64,000 nt of DNA from JAOADN01 sp049323795 (GCA_049323795.1 JBMOOH010000009.1:1-64000), one strand, 5' to 3'; positions 25,830 to 35,433 are shown, numbered from the stretch's first letter. Numbers and translations: made by a program. Notes: generated from the letters alone by a model not told the origin.

Positions 25830-26816
25830 ATGGCGCTGAACGTATTGGTGACGGGCGGCGCAGGCTATATCGGCTCGCATGCCTGCAAGGCCCTCCGGCA
25901 GGCCGGATTCGTCCCCGTGACCTATGACAGTCTCGCCACCGGATGGCGCGATTCGGTGCGGTTCGGTCCGTTCGAGCAGGGCGACCTTGCCGACCGGACG
26001 CGGCTCGACGCGGCGTTCGCCCGCTGGGAGCCCGTCGCCGTCATGCACTTCGCCGCGCTCAGTCTCGTCGGCGACGCCATGCGCGACCCCGGTCTCTACT
26101 GGCGGGCGAACCTGCTGTCGTCGCTCACGCTGATCGAGGCTGCGGTGGCCGCCGGCTGCATGGACTTCGTGTTCTCGTCGACCTGCGCCACCTATGGCGA
26201 TCACGACGGGGTCCTCCTGGACGAATCGACGCCGCAGAACCCGATCAACGCCTACGGCAAGTCGAAGCGGGCGATCGAGGACATGCTCGGCGATTTCGCG
26301 GCCGCACACGGACTGCGACCGGTGATCTTCCGCTACTTCAACGTGGCCGGCGCCGACCCCGAGGGCGAGGTCGGCGAGCACCACCGCCCCGAAACCCACC
26401 TCATCCCCCTCATGCTGGACGCGATCGCCGGGAACCGCCCCGCGCTGACCGTCCACGGGACCGACTATCCGACCCCTGACGGCACCTGCATCCGCGACTA
26501 CGTGCACGTCTGCGATCTCGTCGATGCGCATGTCCTCGGTCTGCGGTGGCTGAGATCCGGGCATGGTCCGCAGGTCTTCAACCTCGGGACCGGCACCGGG
26601 TTCTCGGTGCGCGAGGTGATCGAGCAGTCGCGCCAGGTCACCAACCGGGACGTGCCCGTGATCTTCGGACCGCGCCGTCCCGGCGATGCCGTCAGCCTGG
26701 TCTCGGGAAGTGCGCGGGCGGCCGGGCTGCTCGGCTGGCGGCCGAGGCGCTCGACCATGCGCGACATGATCGCCGATGCCTGGCGGTGGCAGCAGGGCCC
26801 GGGCTATGCCCGCTGA
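25830..26816 (+). CDS. galE: UDP-glucose 4-epimerase
   Basis: This 328-residue short-chain dehydrogenase-type enzyme has the NAD motif GGAGYIGSH at the start, the catalytic S-S-T and YGKSK (Tyr near residue 142) and the GTDYPTPDGTCIRDYVHV stretch near residue 210. It interconverts UDP-glucose and UDP-galactose. It is directly downstream of galU and 19 bp before glycosyltransferase genes, so the products probably feed those enzymes. Confidence 0.96.
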   Translation: MALNVLVTGGAGYIGSHACKALRQAGFVPVTYDSLATGWRDSVRFGPFEQGDLADRTRLDAAFARWEPVAVMHFAALSLVGDAMRDPGLYWRANLLSSLTLIEAAVAAGCMDFVFSSTCATYGDHDGVLLDESTPQNPINAYGKSKRAIEDMLGDFAAAHGLRPVIFRYFNVAGADPEGEVGEHHRPETHLIPLMLDAIAGNRPALTVHGTDYPTPDGTCIRDYVHVCDLVDAHVLGLRWLRSGHGPQVFNLGTGTGFSVREVIEQSRQVTNRDVPVIFGPRRPGDAVSLVSGSARAAGLLGWRPRRSTMRDMIADAWRWQQGPGYAR

Positions 26817-26835
26817 CACCCCGACCTGAGCCGGG

Positions 26836-27849
26836 ATGGACCCGTCCGGCGCCTGGCTTGCCTATCGCCTCAGGTGGAAGCGCCGCAGGCTGCTCTGGCG
26901 CGCCTTCCAGGCCCGCCACGGACTTCGGCCGGTTGCCGACCGTACGGCCGCGATACGGCGCGGCGACATCCTCGGCTTCGCCTGCGTCCGCAACGAAGCG
27001 AAGCGGCTGCCGTGGTTCCTTGCCCATCACCGCGCGCTGGGCGTCGCGCATTTCCTTGTCGTGGACAATGCAAGCGGCGACGGATCGGCCGGCTTCCTCG
27101 CCGCGCAACCCGACGTGTCCCTGTGGACGGCGGCCGGCAGCTACCGCGCCGCCCGCTACGGCATGGACTGGGTGAACCGCCTGCTCTTCCGATACGGCCA
27201 CGGGCACTGGTGCCTCACGCTCGACGCCGACGAGGCGCTGGTCATCCCGCACCACGGCACCCGCACGCTCGCCGACCTGACCGGCTGGATGGATCACGCC
27301 GGTCAAGCCGCGCTCCCGGCGATGCTGCTCGACATGTACGCCCGCGGTCCGATCGCCTCTGCCTCGGTGACGCCCGGCGACGACCCGTTCGAGACGCTGT
27401 GCTGGTTCGACCCCGACGGATACCGCAGCCGGCGGAACCCCGTGTTCCTGTCGCGCTGGATTCAGGGCGGCCCGCGCGAGAGGCAGTTCCTCGCCGGCAC
27501 GCCCGAGCGCGCGCCAACCCTCGACAAGACGCCGCTCCTTCGCTGGAACCGCCGCTTCGCCTATGCCAATTCGACCCACACCCTGCTTCCCCGGCGGCTC
27601 AATCGGGCGCACGAACGCCCCGGCGCGGTATCGGCGGTGCTGCTCCACTCGAAATTCATGGACGAAGCGGTCCCGAAAGCGCGCGAGGACCTCGAGCGCC
27701 GCGCCCATTTCCACGACCCGGACGCCTTCCGGGGCTACTACGAAGCCCTGATCCGGGGACCGTCGCTCTGGACGCCCCGGTCGGCGCGATACCGCGACTG
27801 GACCCAGCTCGAGGCGCTCGGGCTGATGTCGCGCGGCGACTGGTCCTGA
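26836..27849 (+). CDS. Family 2-type glycosyltransferase (first of two paralogues)
   Basis: This 337-residue protein has a GT-A-like N-terminal half with FACVRNEAKRLPWFLAHHRALG near residue 45, FLVVDNASGDGS near residue 73 and a DxD-like LDADEAL near residue 132. It matches the Glyco_tranf_2_4 group of bacterial capsule/EPS transferases. Its C-terminal half ends in WTQLEALGLMSRGDW, which recurs in the next gene. It is 19 bp after galE. Donor and acceptor sugars are unknown. Confidence 0.82.
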   Translation: MDPSGAWLAYRLRWKRRRLLWRAFQARHGLRPVADRTAAIRRGDILGFACVRNEAKRLPWFLAHHRALGVAHFLVVDNASGDGSAGFLAAQPDVSLWTAAGSYRAARYGMDWVNRLLFRYGHGHWCLTLDADEALVIPHHGTRTLADLTGWMDHAGQAALPAMLLDMYARGPIASASVTPGDDPFETLCWFDPDGYRSRRNPVFLSRWIQGGPRERQFLAGTPERAPTLDKTPLLRWNRRFAYANSTHTLLPRRLNRAHERPGAVSAVLLHSKFMDEAVPKAREDLERRAHFHDPDAFRGYYEALIRGPSLWTPRSARYRDWTQLEALGLMSRGDWS

Positions 27850-28034
27850 CGCCTCCCCGGTCCTGACAGCCCCGTGTTTACGCGGGCACCCCGTCCCTGT
27901 ATCCTACTGGTGACAGGGGCGCTGCTGGGGACGGCGGCGGACGCCTGCGGCGCAGGCTGCAGGCTTCAACGGGAATTTAGCGACGCAGGGATTAGACCGC
28001 ATGCGGTTCAACCTGCGCGAACGGGGCAGGCTGC

Positions 28035-29045
28035 GTGAGCGTCCTTGAAAGATATGGTCTGCGGCTGCGGCGGAAGCGGTGGCTGGCCCGCGCATGGCTC
28101 AGACGGCGCGAACTCGCGCCCGTCGCCGACCGCACCGCGGCGATCCGGCCGGGCGAGGTCCTGCTCTTCTCGGCCCTGCGCAACGAGCGCATCCGGCTTC
28201 CCTACTTCCTGTCCTACTACCGCGATCTCGGAATCGGTCACTTCCTTGTCGTGGACAACGGCTCGACCGACGGATCGGCCGAGTACCTCGGCCGGCAGGC
28301 GGACGTGTCGCTCTGGCGGACAGGGGCGAGCTACCGTTCGGCGCGCTTCGGGATGGACTGGCTGAACGCGCTTCTGCGCCGTCACGGGACGGGACACTGG
28401 GCCCTGACCGTCGATCCGGACGAATTCTTCGTCTACCCGTTCTGCGACACCCGCCCGATCCGGGCCCTGACCGACTGGCTCGACATCTACGAGATGCGGT
28501 CCTTCCCGGCGATGCTTCTCGACATGTACCCGAAAGGCCCGGTGGGCGAAGCGCCCTACCGCGAGGGCCAGAACCCCTTCGAGATCGCGAGCTGGTTCGA
28601 CAGCGGCAACTACGTGATCCGGCACAATCCCCGCTTCGGCAACCTCTGGATCCAGGGCGGGCCGCGGATGCGGCTCATGTTCGCCGACGACCCCGCCTCG
28701 GCCCCGGCGCTGAACAAGATACCGCTGGTCAAGTGGCGGAGTTCGTACGTCTACGAAAGCTCCACGCACATGCTGCTTCCGCGCGGGCTGAACCGCGTCT
28801 ACGACGAAACGGGCGGCGAAAGGCCTTCGGGGTGCCTCCTGCACGCGAAGTTCCTCGACACGCTGGCCGACAAGGTGTCGGAGGAGCTGCAGCGCAACCA
28901 GCACTATGCCCGCGGCCGGGAGTACCGGGCACTGGCCGAGGGTTTCGGGCGCAATCCCGACCTGTGGTGCCGCTGGTCCGAGAAATACATCAACTGGCGC
29001 CAGCTCGAGATCCTGGGCCTGATGTCGAAGGGCAACTGGGCATGA
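28035..29045 (+). CDS. Family 2-type glycosyltransferase (second of two paralogues)
   Basis: This 336-residue protein is a paralogue of the preceding gene product. Shared blocks include VADRTAAIR, FLVVDNGSTDGS, GMDWLNALL, the C-terminal RQLEILGLMSKGNW and the HMLLPRGLNR segment. The DxD-like site reads VDPDEFF near residue 132. The start is GTG. Between the two genes are 185 bp with a CCCTGT...ACAGGG inverted repeat but no evident promoter. A gene duplication followed by divergence explains the pair. It is 16 bp before the next glycosyltransferase gene. Confidence 0.82.
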   Translation: MSVLERYGLRLRRKRWLARAWLRRRELAPVADRTAAIRPGEVLLFSALRNERIRLPYFLSYYRDLGIGHFLVVDNGSTDGSAEYLGRQADVSLWRTGASYRSARFGMDWLNALLRRHGTGHWALTVDPDEFFVYPFCDTRPIRALTDWLDIYEMRSFPAMLLDMYPKGPVGEAPYREGQNPFEIASWFDSGNYVIRHNPRFGNLWIQGGPRMRLMFADDPASAPALNKIPLVKWRSSYVYESSTHMLLPRGLNRVYDETGGERPSGCLLHAKFLDTLADKVSEELQRNQHYARGREYRALAEGFGRNPDLWCRWSEKYINWRQLEILGLMSKGNWA

Positions 29046-29061
29046 AGGCCGGAGAGCGGAG

Positions 29062-30756
29062 GTGACGGTCGGCTTCCTCATGCTGTGCCATACCGCCGTT
29101 GACCGGGCGGCAGAGGTGGCGCGCTTCTGGGCCCGGGCCGGCTGCCCCGTGGTCATCCACATCGACCGCCGCGTCGCAGGCGAGGACTGCCGCTGGATGG
29201 CCGGCGCCCTGTCCGATCTGGCGAATGTCAGCTTCTCGCGCCGCTACGCCTGCGAGTGGGGCACCTGGTCGCTGGTCGAGGCCACGCAAGCCGCCGCCGT
29301 CCAGCTTCTCGACCGCCACCCCGACGTGCGGCACGTCTTCCTGGCCTCAGGGTCCTGCCTGCCGCTGCGGCCGGCGGCGGAACTCGTAGCCTATCTCGAT
29401 GCACGGCCGAGAACCGACTTCATCGAGAGCGTGACCACCGCCGACGTCGGCTGGACGGTGGGCGGGCTGGATGCCGAACGCTTCTCTCTCCACTTCCCGT
29501 TCTCGTGGCGCCGGCAGCGCTTCCTGTTCGACCGCTGGACCGCTCTGCAACGCCGGTTCCGCTTCCGCCGCCGCATTCCGGACGGTCTCGTGCCGCATCT
29601 CGGCTCGCAATGGTGGTGCCTGACCCGGCAGACGCTGACGGCGATCCTCGGCGACCCGGACAGGCCTGTCCACGACCGGTACTTCCGACGCGTCTGGATA
29701 CCCGACGAAAGCTACTTCCAGACCCTCGCCCGGCTCTACTCGACGCATATCGAGAGCCGGTCGCTCACGCTGTCGAAGTTCGGCGCGCACGGCAAGCCGC
29801 ACATTTTCTATGACGATCACCTCCAGCTTCTGCGCCGGTCCGACTGCTTCGTGGCGCGCAAGATCTGGCCCCATGCCGACCGGCTCTACCGCACCTTCCT
29901 TTCCGACACGCTCGGCGAGGCCGAACGCGCCGAGCCCAATCCCGGCAAGATCGACCGGCTCTTCGCCAAGGCGGTCGAGCGAAGGACGCGCGGGCGTCCC
30001 GGTCTCTACATGCAGAGCCGCTTTCCGCTCCGCGACCGCGAGAACGGCAAGACCTGCGCGCCCTATTCCGTGTTCCACGGCTTCGCGGACCTGTTCGAGG
30101 ACTTCGACACCTGGCTTGCCCGGTCGGTCGGCGGCCGCGTCCACGGCCACATCTTCGGCCCCGGACGCGTCGGCCTCGCCGGCGGCGAAAAGGTGTTCAA
30201 CGGGGCGCTCACCGACAGCGCGGCCCTGCGCGACTACAACCCACGGGCCTTCCTGACCAACCTCGTCTGGAACACCCGCGGCGAGCGGCAGTGCTTCATG
30301 TTCGGTCCGCGGGACAACCAGGATGTGAACTGGTTCATGGCCACCGACCCCAACGCCCAGATCTCGGTCGTCACCGGCACCTGGGCCGTGCCGCTGTTCC
30401 GGTCCAACGCGAACTTCCCCGACATCCGCCGCGAGGCGGCACGGCTGCAGAAGATCGAGACCGAGCACCTTGCGATCCTCCGGTCGATCTATGTCAAGGC
30501 CCGCGTCCGCATCTGGCCGATGGCGGAGTTCATCGAGAACCCGATGGAGCCGCTCCAGGTGATCGTGGACGAGATCGCCCCCCGCGCGCCGCGCCGCCTG
30601 ACCGAAGCGCCGCGCATGGTCGATCTCGGCGGCTTCGTGCAGTTCCTCCAGAACCTCAAGAACCAGGGCATGCAACCCACGCTCACCGGCGACTTCCCCT
30701 CGCAGACGGAACCGGGCCGGCCGCGCCGCGGACGGCCCGTCCTCGTCACCAGGTGA
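29062..30756 (+). CDS. Core-2/I-branching-type beta-1,6-N-acetylglucosaminyltransferase with DUF5928-like C-terminus
   Basis: This 564-residue protein has a Branch-family (GT14) domain over about residues 1-260: IDRRV, FLASGSCLPLRP, FIESV and SQWWCLTR followed by PDESYFQTL. The C-terminal half from about 300 (YSVFHGFADLFEDFDTWL, MFGPRDNQDVNWFMATD) resembles the DUF5928 domain found attached to such enzymes in Rhodobacteraceae; its role is unknown. The start is GTG with GGAGAGCGGAG before it. The gene follows two glycosyltransferases and precedes a sulfotransferase, so it likely adds a branch to the same polymer. Confidence 0.82.
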   Translation: MTVGFLMLCHTAVDRAAEVARFWARAGCPVVIHIDRRVAGEDCRWMAGALSDLANVSFSRRYACEWGTWSLVEATQAAAVQLLDRHPDVRHVFLASGSCLPLRPAAELVAYLDARPRTDFIESVTTADVGWTVGGLDAERFSLHFPFSWRRQRFLFDRWTALQRRFRFRRRIPDGLVPHLGSQWWCLTRQTLTAILGDPDRPVHDRYFRRVWIPDESYFQTLARLYSTHIESRSLTLSKFGAHGKPHIFYDDHLQLLRRSDCFVARKIWPHADRLYRTFLSDTLGEAERAEPNPGKIDRLFAKAVERRTRGRPGLYMQSRFPLRDRENGKTCAPYSVFHGFADLFEDFDTWLARSVGGRVHGHIFGPGRVGLAGGEKVFNGALTDSAALRDYNPRAFLTNLVWNTRGERQCFMFGPRDNQDVNWFMATDPNAQISVVTGTWAVPLFRSNANFPDIRREAARLQKIETEHLAILRSIYVKARVRIWPMAEFIENPMEPLQVIVDEIAPRAPRRLTEAPRMVDLGGFVQFLQNLKNQGMQPTLTGDFPSQTEPGRPRRGRPVLVTR

Positions 30757-30767
30757 GGCCGGCGGCA

Positions 30768-32198
30768 ATGGCCAGATCCTTTCGATGGTTCATCGTCCTT
30801 GCCGGCATGCGGACGGGATCGAACCTGCTCGAGTCGCAGCTGAACCTCGCATCCGGGGTGACCTGCCACGGCGAGGCGTTCAATCCGCGGTTTGCCGGCC
30901 ACGAGGGCGAGGGCGAGCTTCTCGGCATCCGCCTCGTCGAGCGCGACGAGGATCCCGACCGCCTTCTGCGCCGCATCCTCGACCGGCCCGGCCTGAACGG
31001 TTTCCGCTTCTTCCACGACCACGACCCCCGCGTGCTCGAACGCGCGCTCGCCGATCCGGGCTGCGCCAAGATCGTCCTGACGCGCGCGCCCCTGGACAGC
31101 TTCCTCAGCCTCGGCATCGCGCGCGCGACAGGACAGTGGCGTCTTGGCCGGTCACGCGACCGCAGGGAGGCGCGGGTTCCGCTCGATCCCGCCGGGTTTG
31201 CGGATTTCGTCCGCGCGCAGGCGGAGTTCCAGTCGGGGATCCGGGCCTCGCTTGCCCGGTCCGGACAGACCGCCTTCCATATCGACTACGACGATCTCGG
31301 CGATCCCGCTGCGGTGAACGGCCTCCTTGCCTTTCTCGGCGTGCCGCCGCTGGCCGGACTCGGCACCGGGACCATGCGACAGAACCCGACCGACCCGTCC
31401 GAGCGCGCGGTTGATCCCGCAAGCCTTGCCGCGGCGGTCGGAGCGGTGGACTGGGCGGCCCTGTCCGCCGTGCCGGTGACCGAGCCGCGGCGGAATCCCG
31501 GCGTGCCGGCCTTTGTCGCATCCCGCGCGGCGCCGGTCCTGTACATGCCGGTGCCGCCCCTGTCCGAGGACTGGATCCTGCCCTGGCTCGAAGATCCGGG
31601 CGGCGGGGAGCCGGCCGGGACCGACAGGGATTTCTCGCAGAGATCGCTCCGCGCCTGGATGCAGGCCCGCCCGGGGCACCGCGCCTTCACCATCGTCCGC
31701 CACCCCCTGCCGCGCGCCTACGCCGCGTTCCTGCGGACCCTGGCCACGTCGCCGCCCGACGTCATCGACACCCTGCGGGAAAACTACCGCGTCCATCTTC
31801 CGGCAGCGCCTTCCGGTGACGGGCCCGGCCCGATGCCCGGCCCGGGTCTGGACGAGCGGCGCGCGGCCTTTCTCGCCTTCCTGCGCTTCCTGCGGATCAA
31901 TCTTGACGGGCGGTCCCGTCTCAGGACCCAGCCGCACTGGGCAAGCCAGTCCTCGCATCTGGCCGCGATGGCCACGTTCCGTGCACCGGATGCCATCCTC
32001 CGGGCCGAATCCCTGTCCGGTGATCTTGCGTGGCTAGCCGCGTCCCTGTCGCTTCCCCGGCCCTCCCTGCCTGCGCCGAAACCGGCCCCCGGCCTTGCCG
32101 CCATCGCCGATGCCGACATCGAGGAGGCCGCGCAGAGGGCCTATGCCCGCGACTATGCCGGCCTCGGGTATGGCGCGTGGACGGGGCCCGCAGCCTGA
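30768..32198 (+). CDS. NodH-like sulfotransferase, possibly two-domain
   Basis: This 476-residue protein begins with a PAPS 5'-phosphosulfate-binding loop, AGMRTGSNLLESQL (residues about 12-25), and has IVLTRAPLDSFLS near residue 103, as in Stf0/NodH-type sulfotransferases. A second half from about residue 250 contains TIVRHPLPRAYAAFL near residue 308, which resembles the 3'-phosphate-binding motif of carbohydrate sulfotransferases, but its own 5' loop is degenerate. It may be a fused or duplicated enzyme. It lies 11 bp after the branching glycosyltransferase and in the same region as cysQ, so it likely sulfates the polysaccharide. Confidence 0.75.
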   Translation: MARSFRWFIVLAGMRTGSNLLESQLNLASGVTCHGEAFNPRFAGHEGEGELLGIRLVERDEDPDRLLRRILDRPGLNGFRFFHDHDPRVLERALADPGCAKIVLTRAPLDSFLSLGIARATGQWRLGRSRDRREARVPLDPAGFADFVRAQAEFQSGIRASLARSGQTAFHIDYDDLGDPAAVNGLLAFLGVPPLAGLGTGTMRQNPTDPSERAVDPASLAAAVGAVDWAALSAVPVTEPRRNPGVPAFVASRAAPVLYMPVPPLSEDWILPWLEDPGGGEPAGTDRDFSQRSLRAWMQARPGHRAFTIVRHPLPRAYAAFLRTLATSPPDVIDTLRENYRVHLPAAPSGDGPGPMPGPGLDERRAAFLAFLRFLRINLDGRSRLRTQPHWASQSSHLAAMATFRAPDAILRAESLSGDLAWLAASLSLPRPSLPAPKPAPGLAAIADADIEEAAQRAYARDYAGLGYGAWTGPAA

Positions 32199-32216
32199 GG
32201 CGGACCGGCCCCGCGC

Positions 32217-32681
32217 TCAGGCGGCCTGCGTCGAACGGTGTTCGGTCAGCACTGCGTGCAATGCAGCGGGGTCGGAATTGGCGCGGAGCTTTGCGCAGAC
32301 CCCCGCGTCCCGCATGGTGCGCGACACGAGCGCAAGCGCCTTCAGGTGCTCGACGCCCGAGTCCTTCGGGGCGAACAGCGCAAAGACCAGGTCCACGGGC
32401 TGCCGGTCCACCGCGTCGAAGTCGAGCGACCTGTCGAGCCGCACGAAGAGCCCAGCGACCCGGTCGAGCCCTTCGATGCGCGCATGGGGCAGCGCGACTC
32501 CGTGGCCGACGCCGGTCGGGCCGAGCGTCTCGCGTTCCTGAAGGGCATCGACGACGACCCCGCCGCGCAATCCGTAGACAGACTGCGCGTAGTCGCCGAG
32601 ATCCTGGAACAGACGCTTCTTGCTGGATGCCTGACCGAGGACGCGGACGGCATTCGGCGGAAGCAAGGCTGAAAGGTTCAT
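32217..32681 (-). CDS. ptsN: PTS IIA-like nitrogen-regulatory protein PtsN
   Basis: This 154-residue EIIA-Ntr protein has the phosphorylated His in GVALPHARIEG near residue 66 and the usual FALFAPKDSGVEHLKAL stretch near residue 101. It acts in the nitrogen-related phosphotransfer chain and affects potassium and nitrogen signalling. It is last in the minus-strand lptC-lptA-lptB-rpoN-hpf-ptsN series, the standard order in Rhodobacterales, 38 bp after hpf. Confidence 0.95.
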   Translation of the reverse strand: MNLSALLPPNAVRVLGQASSKKRLFQDLGDYAQSVYGLRGGVVVDALQERETLGPTGVGHGVALPHARIEGLDRVAGLFVRLDRSLDFDAVDRQPVDLVFALFAPKDSGVEHLKALALVSRTMRDAGVCAKLRANSDPAALHAVLTEHRSTQAA

Positions 32682-32719
32682 GCCGTCCTACTGCTCTGCC
32701 GAGGGCTGGCCCGGCCAAA

Positions 32720-33295
32720 TCACCTGCCGGCTGTCGGATCGATCCAGCCCACGTTGCCATCGTCGCGGCGGTGGACCACGTTGACCCCGCCATGCTTTTC
32801 GTTGCGGAACACGAGCAGGCTGGAGCCGCTGAGTTCCATCTGCATCACCGCCTCTCCGACCGACAGCGACGGAATCCGCGCCTCCATCTCGGCGATGATC
32901 ATCGGCTGCAGGCTTTCGGGCTCGGCCTCTCCCTCCGGGCCTTCGGCGGCGAGCACATACATGGGCGCGTCCGCGAACACAACCGGCCCGGAGCGCTCGC
33001 GGTGATGGTCACGCAGACGCCGCTTGTAACGCCGGAGCTGCTTGTCCATCCGTTCGCGGCAGGTTTCGAAGGCCGCATAGACCTCGGGCGAGGCGCCCCG
33101 GGCCGACGCCGAAAGTCCCGTGGAAAGATGGATCGTCGCTTCGCACACGAACTCGTGGCCGTCGCGCGTGAAGACCACGGTCGCGTCCGTGGGGCGCTGG
33201 GCATACTTGTCAACCGTCGCGCCAAGCTCGGCCTTGACATGCGACTGGAGCGCCTCGCCCACGTCCATCTGCTTGCCGCTGATCTGATAACGCAT
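32720..33295 (-). CDS. hpf: Ribosome hibernation-promoting factor, long form
   Basis: This 191-residue protein has the N-terminal S30AE domain (residues 1-100, MRYQISGKQMDVGEAL) and a C-terminal dimerisation domain of about 55 residues (MIIAEMEARIPSLSVGEAVMQME...). The long form dimerises 70S ribosomes into 100S particles in stationary phase. It is between rpoN and ptsN as expected. The start was taken at MRYQ; a longer frame to 33454 has no family match. Confidence 0.95.
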   Translation of the reverse strand: MRYQISGKQMDVGEALQSHVKAELGATVDKYAQRPTDATVVFTRDGHEFVCEATIHLSTGLSASARGASPEVYAAFETCRERMDKQLRRYKRRLRDHHRERSGPVVFADAPMYVLAAEGPEGEAEPESLQPMIIAEMEARIPSLSVGEAVMQMELSGSSLLVFRNEKHGGVNVVHRRDDGNVGWIDPTAGR

Positions 33296-33411
33296 GGACC
33301 CTCCTTGCCGCACGGGCGGATGGTGCGGACCACCGGCGGCCCGCAACCGGATTTCACGATCGGGGAACCTGCCTGACATCGCATGAACGGCGCACGGAGG
33401 CCTCTCCGACC

Positions 33412-34656
33412 CTATCGGCGCCGACGCTGGAACGAAGGGGCTATGCGCAGGCATTTCCGGTATTTGGCGACAGTTCGGCGCGCGATGTCAACGCCTCCGC
33501 GTCTGAGATGTTCACGGATCGCCTCGTCCGCAAGGGGCGCCGACGGGTGTTCCGAGGAAACAATCGCCGCGATCCGCCGCTGCACGTCGAAAGCCGAGAG
33601 CGCCGGATCGTCGCCGGGTGCCGGACGCTGGAAGAACATCTCGAGCGGGTGGACCTTGCCGGCGAACTCAAGCCCCTTTCCCCAGACCGCCCGGCCGAGG
33701 GTGGAGGGATGCACGCCAAGCGCCCGCGCCGCCTCGACCCGTGTGAGCGGTGCCAGACGGCCGTCCGGCCCCGCGAAGAAGGCAGCCTGCCGGTCGACCA
33801 CCAGCCGGCCGACGGCGAGCAGGGTCCGCGACCGCTCGGCGATCCCGCTCAGATAGTGCCGGGCACGGTCGAAGAGCGCGCGCATCCCGGGCGACTCGAA
33901 CGTGGCCCGGCCGACCTCCATCAGCGTGACGCGGGGCGCGGCGCGACGGGCCAGCACGACCGTGAGCACACCCCTGTCGGCCTCCTGCACGACGATGTCG
34001 GCAAAGCGCGTCTGCGGCGGAGCGGTCCGCTCGACGACAGGGCGCGGCGACAGGGTGCGCACGATGTCGGCGATCCGCCGGACCTCGTCCACCGTGATCC
34101 CGAGCGCGCGGGAAAGCGCCGGCCAGCGCCCGCGCGCGACATCGTCGAGCCGGAGCGTCACCTGCCGGCACAGAGCGCGGTCGAGCCCGCGCTCGGCAAG
34201 CTGGAGTTCCAGGCATTCGGCAAGGTTCCGCGCACCGATGCCCGCCGGCTCGCAGCGCTGGAGCGCGGCCAGCCCGGCTTCGAGCAGCGCGACCGGTGCA
34301 CCGATCTGATCGGCAAGATCCTCGAGACGCGTGTCCAGGTATCCGTCCTCGCGCAGCTCCTCGGCGAGGAAGAGCGCGGCCGCCTCGGTTGGCGGATCGA
34401 GCCGCAGAAGACCGATCTGGCGCATGAGCGAGGCGTGCAGGCCCTCTTCGGCGGCCACCGCGAGATCGGCCGGCAGCGTGCGCGCCAGCGGCAACGAGTC
34501 GTCGAGCACGAGGAACGGGTTCTCGGCCGCCTCGCGCAGGATCTCGTCCCAGAGCGCCAGCGCGGGCAGCCGCAGCATCCCCAGCGACAGCCGCATCCCG
34601 GGTGTCAGCGCCATCCGCTGGCGCTGGCCGAGAGCGAGGGCGGGTCTGAGCGTCAA
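33412..34656 (-). CDS. rpoN: RNA polymerase sigma-54 factor
   Basis: This 414-residue protein has the N-terminal activator-interaction region with QRQRMALTPGMRLSLGML, a core-binding domain, a helix-turn-helix near residue 320 (TRVEAARALGVHPSTLGRAV) and the RpoN box ARRTVAKYRK near residue 395. It is shorter than enteric RpoN (about 477 residues) because the acidic region II is reduced, as in other Rhodobacterales. It lies between lptB and hpf, the usual place. Confidence 0.96.
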   Translation of the reverse strand: MTLRPALALGQRQRMALTPGMRLSLGMLRLPALALWDEILREAAENPFLVLDDSLPLARTLPADLAVAAEEGLHASLMRQIGLLRLDPPTEAAALFLAEELREDGYLDTRLEDLADQIGAPVALLEAGLAALQRCEPAGIGARNLAECLELQLAERGLDRALCRQVTLRLDDVARGRWPALSRALGITVDEVRRIADIVRTLSPRPVVERTAPPQTRFADIVVQEADRGVLTVVLARRAAPRVTLMEVGRATFESPGMRALFDRARHYLSGIAERSRTLLAVGRLVVDRQAAFFAGPDGRLAPLTRVEAARALGVHPSTLGRAVWGKGLEFAGKVHPLEMFFQRPAPGDDPALSAFDVQRRIAAIVSSEHPSAPLADEAIREHLRRGGVDIARRTVAKYRKCLRIAPSFQRRRR

Positions 34657-34668
34657 GGCCCTTCCCGT

Positions 34669-35433
34669 TCAGCCGATGCGGAAGCTCTGGCCGAGATAGA
34701 CGCGCCGCACGTTCTCGTCGCGCACCACCTCGTCCGCGGTCCCGCTCATCAGGACGGCCCCGTCGTGAAGGATGTAGGCGCGGTCCACGATCTCGAGCGT
34801 GTCGCGCACGTTGTGATCGGTGATGAGTACGCCGATCCCCCGCGACTTGAGATCGTGCACCAGCATGCGGATGTCACCGACCGAGATCGGGTCGACGCCC
34901 GCGAACGGCTCGTCGAGAAGCAGATAGCTGGGATCGGCGGCAAGGCACCTCGCGATCTCGACCCGGCGGCGCTCGCCCCCGGAAAGCGACAGCGCCTGGG
35001 CACGGCGGAGATGGGTGATCGAGAAGTCCGACAGGAGTTCCTCGAGCCGTTCGCGCCGCTTGTGGCGGTCGTCGTGCACGATCTCCAGCACGGCAAGGAT
35101 GTTGTCCTCGACCGAAAGGCCGCGGAAGATGGACACTTCCTGCGGAAGATAGCCGATCCCGAGCCGCGCCCGCCGGTACATCGGCAGACCGGTCACGTCG
35201 CGCCCGTCGATCGTCACCTCGCCGCTGTCGGGCACGATCAGGCCCGCGATGTTGTAAAAGCAGGTCGTCTTGCCCGAACCGTTCGGGCCGAGCAGGGCCA
35301 CCACCTCGCCGCGCTCGAGATCGAGCGACACGTCGCGGATCACCGGCCGCCTCCGGTAGCTCTTGCGCAGATGGCGGACCCGCAGGCCGCCGCTGCCTTC
35401 GGTCACGGACAGGGCCGGCCTCTCCGTCGCCAT
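34669..35433 (-). CDS. lptB: LPS export ABC transporter ATPase LptB
   Basis: This 254-residue ATPase has Walker A GPNGSGKTT near residue 42, signature LSLSGGERRR near residue 140, Walker B YLLLDEPFAGVDP near residue 162 and an ITDHNVRDT switch. It powers LPS extraction from the inner membrane with LptFG, which are not in the window. Its start overlaps the lptA stop (ATGA). rpoN follows after 12 bp. Confidence 0.97.
   Translation of the reverse strand: MATERPALSVTEGSGGLRVRHLRKSYRRRPVIRDVSLDLERGEVVALLGPNGSGKTTCFYNIAGLIVPDSGEVTIDGRDVTGLPMYRRARLGIGYLPQEVSIFRGLSVEDNILAVLEIVHDDRHKRRERLEELLSDFSITHLRRAQALSLSGGERRRVEIARCLAADPSYLLLDEPFAGVDPISVGDIRMLVHDLKSRGIGVLITDHNVRDTLEIVDRAYILHDGAVLMSGTADEVVRDENVRRVYLGQSFRIG

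Noticed and set aside
27850..28034. Promoter between the two glycosyltransferase paralogues
   Set aside because: A CCCTGT/ACAGGG inverted repeat is present, but no convincing -35/-10 pair was found.
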